A DNA stretch of 64,000 nt from Dryococelus australis (Eukaryota > Arthropoda > Insecta > Phasmatodea > Phasmatidae), in NCBI GenBank assembly GCA_029891345.1, contig CM057005.1, positions 66,907,760 through 66,971,759 on the forward strand, in the 5' to 3' direction. The notes below the pieces were generated by a model. The model was not told the origin of the DNA. It worked only from the letters and a program-made list of their open reading frames with translations, and ran no database searches. The translations under genes were made by a program, and so were the position numbers. This document shows positions 55,465 to 64,000 of this stretch, in pieces (positions within the stretch are counted from its first letter, which is position 1; every line of letters begins with the position of its first letter).

Positions 55465-56455
55465 AGGCTGACCAGCTCAGTTGCTGTTCAGACCATGAAG
55501 AATGAACATCAGCTGCGAAAACGTACTCTTATTAGATTATGGAATAGGAAAGTTCTTTGTGTCGCTACTGTAAGCAGACCATGTCTAAAAGAACCAACTG
55601 CAGACGGCATGAAACTGGTTGTTGTCAGATTACAGAGCACACTGTGATCACATGTGAATAGTGTAAATCACAGTTTGGATGTCGTAGCACCTTGAAAAAG
55701 CATATTGCAACATGTAAGGGTCGCCCGTCACTGCCTGCTATGCGAATATTAGCAAATAAACATGCAGGTTCATCTACAAATGTTGAAGCTAGTTCTTTGC
55801 TCCCGCCGCTAAGACACCCATGTAACTATTATGACAAGACATTATAAGTGCGTACAATGCTAGGAAACACAAAAACAGTACCTGTGTGTGGAATGCTATT
55901 CGTAGGACATATCAACGTGATAAGTGTCTAAGAAGGTATGTACATGATGATGATTTAAATAGACATTTGAAACTTTATATAAAGGAAAGACTGTAGATAA
56001 ACAACCTCAAGATTATTCACCTTCTCCGAAGTTTAATGTGAATGGCTTTTTCCTGAAGCGATCTGGATTCAGGGGTCTTTTGAAAGATTTGGTTGCACCG
56101 AATATGTCAAATACGCCGCACAATGTTTGCTCTTTCCTGACAAGTATGAGCCCTAATATAATAAACCAACTTACTGATGAAGTAGAACAACATGGTGCTG
56201 TCAAATATAATGCGTGGCTGGACTGTAGCTATACGAAACCAGATCCTTACGATGATGAATATTGTATCAAAACTTTCAAGACTTCGGCTGTAGCTGTGTG
56301 TCATTCATCTGCAGCAGAAGACACGATTGTTGCTAGTATACACAAGATATGTCAAGAGGAAAAATAAATGGTGGGCAAGGGTTCGGGTTGGGCCCTAGCT
56401 TCGGTAAATGTTCTAGAGTTGAGAACATGTGGGTACGGTCCAGTTAGCAAATAGG
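55465..56455 (+). pseudogene. C2HC-finger plus polymerase-B-N-like gene, tandem unit 4
   Basis: The second full-length unit. Leader with TCAGTTGCTGTTCAGACC (initiator-like), four fingers in shifting frames (55540-55990), then an open frame of 109 codons (56038-56367). That frame carries F-R-G-L-L-K-D-L-V-A-P-N-M, K-Y-N-A-W-L-D-C-S-Y-T-K-P and the downstream acidic helix. A TAA precedes S-G-W-A-L and L-E-L-R, and the frame closes at about 56453. The S-G-W-A-L element is typical of the polymerase-B N-terminal region. In intact elements this protein would take part in replication of the element's DNA. Clearly broken here. Confidence 0.6.
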
Positions 56456-56779
56456 CACATACTAATTCTTTCCTTCACTATTGAGAAGAAAATGACAGCA
56501 TAGCTACGACTTCCACCGGTGGAAGGAGAGGTATAAATTATAACAAAATTTTCAGCAAAAAGCTGCCATGCTCGTCATAATGAGAAAAGCAAATGTGATA
56601 TGTGTGGTAGAAGCGATAATCTAAAGATACTCTGCTGCTGATTCTTCATGTAAACTAACGATAGTCATTACGCAGGCCTGCATGGTGCGCAGAAGGAGGA
56701 ATTACGAGAAAGCATGAACCATACAGATCGTTAGAGGTTGTGAACAACACTCCTATACTGATAACATGTAAGTGAAACG

Positions 56780-57125
56780 TGACAATGCTATCCAGGATGC
56801 TGAGAGCGACAATGTAATTTCCTAGTCTGCTGAGAACGACAATGTGATCTCCAAGTCTGCTAATTATGATGCATATTCTACTGATGAAGATGTGCTGCGA
56901 AAGCGTGTTGCTGAAGTTGGGATGGAAGAAACATGGATTCGAACCTAGTACACCAGTCCATAGGTAACTCGCAACCTACCAAACATTGAAGAAGAACATG
57001 GAAGAAGAACATGTATCATGAAGACCCCATTGACCTAGTTGATAGACTACGATGGTTGGTTTCATTGCAGAGCATTGGATATCTGTCTGTCATCGGAGAG
57101 ATAAATTCAATTATCATTCAATAAA
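56780..57125 (+). pseudogene. Acidic region and D-L-V-D-R-L-R module, with poly(A) signal
   Basis: An acidic stretch (A-Y-S-T-D-E-D-V, about 56880) is followed near 57030-57115 by D-P-I-D-L-V-D-R-L-R and G-E-I-N-S-I-I. I associate this short module with a small structural or accessory protein of Polinton-like elements. AATAAA lies at 57119-57124. Stops separate the two parts. The assignment is by recollection of the motif and needs a search. Confidence 0.4.
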
Positions 57126-57916
57126 GCCTCCAGCTTTGAGTTTATCAATATGTGTGTGTATGATTTGGTTATGTGTATAGATAAATATAAACAACAATAA
57201 CTATGTTTTTTTATTCCTAACGTCTAATTGATGTACCTACTGCTGTGTGTGTTAGCTGGTGTCTTGCTGCACTCGCTTCCTGATGAACGACATTTGTTAT
57301 GTATAGAGGTTGTCAACACAGGTAAACACAGTGTACAACCTTGGACTATAAATAGTATTTCCACACTTTGATACTGTAATGCTTGTAGCATCTCTTCAGA
57401 TGTCGACGTTGACAGTGGTACTGTTTACGATATAGCTGGCCTAGGATAGCCACGCACCTGTCTTTGCTGTAAAGTGTTAAAAAAAATGAGCAGATTAGTA
57501 AAATTCCACAATTTCACTTGACCAACGCAAGGGAAACTAGTAGCAATTTTGGTCGTTTTTTAGCCGTTCTCTGTGCGAAAAACACGGTTTTTTGAGCAAA
57601 ACCGGGGAAATCCAAGATGGCGACGTGTGTCCTCGTGTCCCTCGCCAGGCGCCTGCGTGCCAGAACAAACTTTAATTAACTTCTGAACTTCTAGAAAATT
57701 ACGACAGCCGCCAAGTTGTTTCACCTTATTTCCAGACTTGTTGAGAGGATGCATTACATAAGAGTTATATTTTTATGGCTGCCTGTTATAGCTGCACTTT
57801 TCCCATTTCATATCGTCTCATTCACTCTGCAACTACAGGAAGCTCAGCCAGCTACTTTTAGCATCAGCCTTCTTATGTGTCACATACGTTGATCCTGGCC
57901 AAGTTGGAATCGCAGT
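57126..57916. other. Spacer with an M1 scrap and an inverted ATGGCG repeat
   Basis: 57471-57530 matches the interior of long M1. 57545-57620 is an inverted copy of 50420-50495 (CTCTGTGCGAAAAACAC, AAATCCAAGATGGCG). No gene. Confidence 0.55.
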
Positions 57917-58152
57917 GAAGAGTCTTAACAGCGAGGTCTTGAAAGCTGATGAGGATGAAGTGAGGTGAGTATGGAGCAGCGCTGGAATGCAAGGATGGGG
58001 GAAACGGGAGACTTCGGAGAAAACCCGCCGGCCAGCGGCATCGTCTGGTACTATTCCCAAGTGCGAAAATCCGGGAGTGGCCCCGCCGGGAATCGAGCCT
58101 GGTTTGTCTAGGTGAGAGGAGGTAGTCTGACAACTTCACCGCCGCGGTCCCC
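57917..58152 (-). mobile_element. tRNA-derived SINE, copy S4
   Basis: Body matches S1-S3 (GAGGTCTTGAAAGC, GCTGGAATGCAAGG, GAAAATCCGGGAGTGG). The tRNA head is eroded; B-box-like inverse of GAATCGAGCC at ~58090. Confidence 0.75.
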
Positions 58153-59761
58153 TGTTGCGTGAAAAGAACAAGCCGTTTTCGCCGTGTGTGAATTTTGACT
58201 GCTAGTGGGGTTAAAAAGTAAGAGTTGAATTCAACTTATAACACAGCAAGCTACATTTGACTCGATATGAAGAACGGGTTTTTATTCTTTATACCGAGAA
58301 TTTATACTTTTTAAAAATGTGGTAATCTCGAACAAGATGCCTTTATATCACACGGAATTTTTATTAAAATATTTGAGCAAGTCATAATTGGGAGTCATAT
58401 TAATAAATCATTCTTATACAAATGTGATAGTTCTCCCTAGTAGGGGGTGTGGGAGAATACTGGGCCATAATTATTCAAAATGGCGGCGATGCAGTTGCTC
58501 TTTCACTTCCCCCCACGATGCACTTGCAACATGCAAGCACATGTGCATGATCAATTATAATTGGAATTTAAATGCAGTGTAATTGTAGTTGCAATTGTGT
58601 GTGCACTTACTCCCCTCTCCAACCCCTTCCTCCACCGCCTTGTGTGTGCCGGAGAATGGAGGGTGTGTTCTGGCTGGCAGTGACTAGTGCTTAAGGTACT
58701 TATATTTTGTGCAATGAGAGCAAGTACACATGTTGACTGTTTGGGAGCTGGAAGCAGATGAGGAGGATGAAGGGGGTGGTTAGGTGTTGTCTCGCTGGTG
58801 AGCTGTAGGGGAAAATGCATTTGGTTGAGGGGAGAGGAGGTGTTGGGGGGAGAGGAGGTGTTGCATAGGATTGAGGCAATTGATTCGCACATATTGAATA
58901 AATAATTATGTTAAATGTAACACTGCAATAACTAATTATGCACATTTGTGTATGCAGCAATTAATAACTTATTACATGTGCAGAGATAGCAAGTACACAT
59001 GTTGTCAGATCGAGAGCTGTAGGGCGTGTAAGCTCTGATGAGGTTGGAAGGGTATAAATAGAATAAATAATTTGATTAATTAAATATAATAGTGTAGTAA
59101 CTTATTATGCACACTTGCATGTGCAGAGAGAGTACACACTTTCATATGCAACAATGAGTAATGCATTGATTTTTTAATTTAAGACCTGCATGTACCTACA
59201 GAGTATGCGTGTACTTGGACACGTAAATATATCTTGTAATTGCTTAGTATGCATTTCCTGCCACAGCTCGGTCTCAACTGAGCTCCAGTGACCAGTATGA
59301 ATGGGTTCTACCCCCAGCACCATATTGGCAAGAGCTATTTCATTATTTGTTTCACACTGCATTCATTTGACTGACTCTTTTCTCTTGTGTTTTCGAAGTT
59401 GTGACTCTCAACACATTTATTTATACTTGCTTATACATTGACTCGCTCTCATTTCTCTAGGATGTCTGTTTTTATAAATTGCATGTGTCCACTCTATTTG
59501 GAGGTACAGTAAGTAATAAATTAAACAAGTATTCAGATTCAAATACTTTTTACTAGTTTCCAGTGTTTTCCCACGACCACAAAAACACATTATGTACACA
59601 TTTATTTAACATTCAAAAACTTGCATGTGCATCTTCTTACACTACTCTTCTGGAGCATACTTCATTTGCATAATTTTACATACACAACACGTATTCTTAA
59701 AACATTTTCATACATCACATCTTAAAAAAACGAAGAAGCTAGTGAAAGTCAAATAAAGTAT
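58153..59761. other. Unassigned sequence with degenerate tandem repeat 58.70-59.13 kb
   Basis: The pieces GCAAGTACACATGTTG, TGATGAGG, GAATAAATAATT and AATTATGCACA recur in order at about 58715-58955 and 58985-59125, a two-unit decayed repeat. No gene. Confidence 0.45.
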
Positions 59762-60922
59762 TTGTTATCTCAATCCAATCTACGAGCATCAGAATACACT
59801 GGAATTTCTATGAGAACTGTTTCCAGAATTCGCAAAGAGGGTGCCGCTGCATTTAACAGTTCACTGCCATCACCAGGCAAACACCAAAAGCGTTCACATG
59901 AAAGAAACGTGCACTGTGACTCATTTGATAAGAGAGTAATCAGAGACATCATTCATGATTTTTACGTAGTACATAAACTAGTACCAACATGTCCTGAGCT
60001 TCTCATTGCTTTGAAAGAAAAAATTGATTTTCCTTGAGGTGTTCATACATTCTGGCGGATACTGAAAGAAATGGGTTTTAAATGTAAACGGTGTAATAGT
60101 TCTCGGAAAATATTAGTGGAAAGACCACAAGTTGTCCACTGGCGTTGTAAATATTTAAAATCAATTCTCCACTACAGAATGGAAGGGCGCCCCATAATTT
60201 ACATTTATGAAACCTGGGTTGATAGCAACATCGCATTTAACGAATACTGGCAAAGTGATACTGAATCTGGCGTGTTAACCAACAGCAATTCTTCGACCCA
60301 TTTAATTGATATTCATGCAGGTGCTAAAACTGGATTCATCGAAAATGCACGGCTAATTTTTTCAGCAGGCAGAGGTACGAAGGACTACCATGAGCAGATG
60401 AATTCTGCGAACTTCGAAAAGTGGATGCACTATCAGTTATTGCCAAACCTTCCGGTAAGGTCTGTAGTTATTATGGACAATGCGCCTTACCACTCAGTGC
60501 AAGAAAATTAACTCCCATCGAAGTATGCAGTGAAAAAGGAAATGGAGTCATAGTTGACCAATAACAACATTCCCTTTTCTCACGAAATGCGAAAAACAGA
60601 GCTTTTAGACTTAATTGCTCAGAAAAGGAAGCCTGAAAAAGTGTTTCGCATTGACCAACTTTTAAAGCTGCACGGACGAAATGTTCTTAGACTTCCTCCT
60701 TATATGTGCGAACATAATCCCATTGAACTAGCATGGTCTAAAATAAAGAGACTAGTGCGGGAAAAGAACATTACTGCTAGCTTGTCATCAACAAAGATAA
60801 TGGAAACCACGAAGGAAGCAATATCTTCCATCACTAAAGAAAACTGGCGAGGATACTGTTCTCATGTCCAAAATATAGAAGCGACTACTGGCAAAAGGAC
60901 TGTCGTGTGGAAGATGAAATAG
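59762..60922 (+). pseudogene. IS630/Tc1-mariner-superfamily (DDE) transposase, broken
   Basis: One reading frame runs ~387 codons with only three stops: TGA 60035-60037, TAA 60509-60511 and TAG 60551-60553. N-terminal helix-turn-helix-like region (Y-T-G-I-S-M-R-T-V-S-R-I-R-K-E-G), then the catalytic core: I-Y-I-Y-E-T-W-V-D at ~60200, V-I-M-D-N-A-P-Y-H at ~60470 and N-P-I-E-L-A-W-S-K-I-K at ~60717-60750. In related enzymes the first motif is usually D-E-T/S-W, so the first catalytic Asp appears replaced by Tyr. The enzyme would cut and paste its own element. TIRs were not located. The preserved frame suggests fairly recent inactivation. Confidence 0.8.
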
Positions 60923-62890
60923 ACAGTTTTATGATATCCTTAGTACGTGACTCAAGCGGCTCGAGTGACTCATCTGAAGACGAATTTTTCTCTTCCGAAT
61001 CGGATCTACCACTGCTGCTTCCCGAAAGTGAATAAATCATCACCGAACAACAACATCCACTGTTTGGGGGTAAGCGGTACGAGTATCTCTTTCCGAATAT
61101 TTTAAAGTTATGCATTCCTGATCTTAACTGTTTTCGCCCTACATTTGTCCCATCAAAATTGTTTGCAGTTCACTATGGCTGTTTCACAGGTCTTCAAGTA
61201 TTTAAGTTAAAACAGTTTAAAAATGTTGGCCATGTTGGAAGTCTAAAATTAATGTCGGTAATGTGAAAGATGTTTTGAAAATTGTAACTATTGTGAAATG
61301 TGATTTATTTTCTTTCAAAAACAGATTGCGGATAAATACAATAAATAGCTTGCTTTAAAAATTTGTACTTCAAAATCAATGCAAAACAATTCTCACACCA
61401 GGCAGAAGGGAGCATAAAATGGTGAATTTTAAGGTTACTGTTAAAAAAAATAACAGGCGTATACCATAAAATTATAGAGTATGTTTGTATGTGTGTCGTA
61501 TAAAAGGGAAATCTCGCTGCGAACTGATAGTTTTAGTACTGGTAGTACGGACTAGAGATGACGGTGGTGACCTTGCAGCCCACTGGGCCCATCCATCCTG
61601 CCCGCATTCCACAGCCTCGCCTTCTCGTTGGCAACGGACAGTAGTAACATCATCACAGGATGACAGTGCAACTTTTTCAAGGGTTTAGTAAGCGAGACAT
61701 CCGTGTGTTGCACAATTTGACGAAACTCAGTGTGCTGATGTCACAGTAGGCCGACGTGACAGTCCTCGTGTGCATGTAATACTTTGATTTAGAGACCCAG
61801 GCAATGTTCGCAAGCTAATTTTAGACCTTAGTGCACTTTGCGAAGCCACAGTTGGACCACGCTTAATTGATGCAATATTTCAGGCAGCATAAATAGGGTT
61901 AACGCGACTTTCTTGTCACAGGTATCACAGTTTCTTCGTCGTCGTAGTGCATTCAACAGTTGTCAGCCGAATAGATTTCGGCGAGTGACCACTTCACTCC
62001 CACCGACACGCGCCCGCGACTTTAACCTTCTGTCTTTATTTCGGACATTGTTCTAATCTAGTACATTTATTTTCAGTCGGTGCGAGGAGTCAGTTGGGCG
62101 CCGGCGAAGAAATGTATTGATTCTCTCCCGCCTTCGTAATTATCAAGTCTCGAAGTGAGAAGTTTTGTTTTGTGAAGGCGGCCATTCTCGCTCTTGAGTT
62201 TTCTCTTTTGTCTACTGCAACTGTCAACTGTTTTTGTTTGCCGATGTTTTGAAGATAAGGCAATAAACTTTCTAGTGAACATATAATCTTATTTTATTTT
62301 GGGTTTTAATCAACGAACTTTGCAACATCTTACTAAGTCAGAGTCTCAAACTTTAACTGAGCTAGTCCGAGCTAGTGTTTGCTGCGAACTCCCACGAGTT
62401 TTCGTACAGCAGAACCACTACAACTTTGTTTAGTGTCTCATTCAGTTATGTTAAAAGAAATATTTACAATTTATGTAATTGCACAATGCAATTCGCGTCT
62501 CTTCCAGTTATGTCACAATCGGGTTATCCACACTGGAGGGCCTACCTTCACAAGTATCCATCGAACACACTGTTGAATGTTAAGTCAATTCTGCAGTAAC
62601 ACTATTGGATGGCATGTAGTTGGTCTCGCAGTAAGACGAAGCTGATGGTCCCATACCTTTGAGATGGTGGCGATTGGCTAGCACCTCACAGCGGATGACA
62701 GGTTGTTGTCAGTTCTTGTAGATTTGGAGGTTGTTGGCCTTGTTGCCGATGAGTGGCAGATGGTGCAGTTGGCTGATATTGGTATGTAGAAGGGAAATTC
62801 ATGCAGGTATCAAGTAGTGCCCCGATGGCAATGCTGACACGTTTTACAGTCCAACGTACCTTTTGTCATCGTTACTTGATAAGGTGACTT
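60923..62890. other. Unassigned sequence; LTR-like signals near 62.09-62.27 kb
   Basis: TCAGTTGGG at 62089 (initiator-like) and AATAAA at ~62261 are ~170 bases apart, as in an LTR R region, but no partner LTR is present. ORFs are short and unrecognised. Confidence 0.3.
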
Positions 62891-64000
62891 TTGCTGCTCG
62901 TTCGGTATAGACATTGTGACCATGCAAACAAAAGTGATATTAGGTACCCATAGCCCTTGGATTTTGCTTGAGGCATTCCAAATAATCCCTTTACATGAAC
63001 GAGTTCAACACATTAGGATTTACCCCTTTACTTTACGCACACACTGTTAATTCAAAACAATGTGTATGACTAAAGTTTAGTACGTAGGCCTACAAAATGT
63101 ATAATGATGCGACCAGCACATGTATCCATTGTTCACCAAGAGGAATTCTTGCGGATTATCTTGCACATAGTTGGAAGTATCAAATCGTGCAGCCAAATCT
63201 GGTGTAATATTCTCATACACATGACAGTGAATTTCGTAAGTGAGGATATCGGTATCGCAATATAGAAGATGCAAGGCCTGCTGAGGAAATTTCTGTTTCA
63301 TATAGTTATAACAGAAGTTGTAGAGGTACAAGTTTGAAAAATTGAGATTGGTAACCCCAGTGTACATAGGTTTGTTGAATGTAACGGAGACCTTTTCCAA
63401 AATCAATTATGACTAGATTTTAAATGAGGATTTGCCTTGCCTTTAATGTACGTCGCCCAATCAGTTCTGCCGCCCAGTATATAGTGTAACACCACGATAC
63501 GACTCTGATGTCCCTTTCCCGGCGGACATTCTGCAAAGTTTTTTCCATAGACTTCTTCAACAATTTAAAAAACCATTTTCGAAAGTATTCGCCACCTGAG
63601 CACATTTCTGAATATTGAACGCGATGTACAGAGCCATCCACACATTCTGATCAAAGCACAGTATGCGATGAAGAGAGTCGAGTTTGGCTCCGTACCTCAA
63701 GTAGTGCTTCAGTGTTTCACCATGTACAAATATTTCTTCTGTGGTGCAAGAGTTAACAGCAATTTCTCAGTTTTGCCGTACGGGGGTATGGCAGATACTA
63801 GAGCAAGAGGCAGATCAGATAAGGCATTATAACATTCATTCAGAAAAGACAAATCCACTTGTAGGTTTGGCAAAATTACACTTTGAAAACACATCTGGCT
63901 CCACCCACTCGAAATTCCCAGTAGGTAGCTTGCACTTCATGTGACTGTACAGGTCATTTATGCCGAAATAGCCAATGTATTTCTCTGTCACAGCGGGATC
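62891..64000 (-). pseudogene. Protein-primed DNA polymerase B, C-terminal half, broken and partial
   Basis: Reading leftward from the window edge: L-Y-S-H-M-K-C-K-L-P, then Y-N-A-L-S-D-L-P-L-A, a Y-L-R-Y-G-x-K-L block, F-D-Q-N-V-W-M, and F-F-K-L-L-K-K-S-M…K-T-L-Q-N-V-R-R (polymerase motif B region). At 63406-63077 come K-P-M-Y-T-G-V, F-C-Y-N-Y-M-K and the catalytic Y-C-D-T-D (about 63247-63262), with T-Y-E-I after it. This order is that of family B polymerases of Polinton/Maverick and adintovirus-like elements. At least three frameshifts or stops separate the blocks. The exonuclease part would lie beyond position 64000. The end to the left of 63070 is not clearly conserved. It is on the opposite strand from the finger-gene cluster. 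Confidence 0.75.

Noticed and set aside
62089-62270. Solo LTR (TCAGT initiator to AATAAA)
   Set aside because: Signals are short and common, with no partner LTR or target duplication found; left as a remark only.

Overview
The window reads as a gene-poor, transposon-saturated stretch of a eukaryotic, most likely arthropod, genome. Reasons: split coding exons with GT/AG borders and introns up to about 26 kb; arthropod-type initiator motifs (TCAGT); LTR and non-LTR retrotransposons, tRNA-derived SINEs, many small terminal-inverted-repeat (TIR) elements (MITEs), and decayed genes of a protein-primed DNA polymerase B (Polinton/Maverick or adintovirus-like) element. No prokaryotic gene organisation is present. 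Species cannot be named from the sequence.

Host gene. The only convincing host gene lies on the minus strand. Four exons (40762-40495, 14796-14373, 11237-10721, 7637-7475) have canonical splice sites and their reading phases agree from one to the next. The last carries a C2H2 finger plus a split second finger resembling the Snail superfamily. Both ends of the gene fall outside the recognised exons. Its introns are almost entirely transposon sequence, and transposon ends lie within a few bases of several exon borders.

Layout. 1-3.9 kb: decayed Ty3/gypsy pol (plus) with a MITE in its integrase. 4.3-7.2 kb: short degenerate repeats and two copies of an unidentified unit. 7.5-14.8 kb: three exons of the host gene, one intron being mostly an internally deleted gypsy element. 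15.5-16.7 kb: non-LTR reverse transcriptase split by a MITE. 17-18 kb: GC-rich unassigned block. 19.4-21.6 kb: repeat with a short basic ORF and a near-palindromic element. 21.9-27.2 kb: a nearly complete but decayed non-LTR retrotransposon (zinc-knuckle ORF1, endonuclease, RT, RNase H). 27.2-46.9 kb: a dense field of nested MITEs, SINEs and long-TIR elements around the first recognised host exon, with a candidate plus-strand promoter/first exon at 30.5 kb. 46.9-50.4 kb: AT-rich, no recognised feature. 50.4-52 kb: degenerate array rich in AAAATGGC / CCATCTTG motifs. 52.7-57.1 kb: tandem, broken copies of a gene with four C2HC fingers followed by a domain I relate to the N-terminal part of virus-like DNA polymerase B. 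59.8-60.9 kb: broken IS630/Tc1-like transposase. 62.9-64 kb: broken DNA polymerase B on the minus strand, running off the window.

The window is best read as an archive of insertions. Several nestings can be ordered by target-site duplications and by comparison with uninterrupted copies in the same window. Family labels M1-M11, LT and R1-R3 are local names made up for this report.
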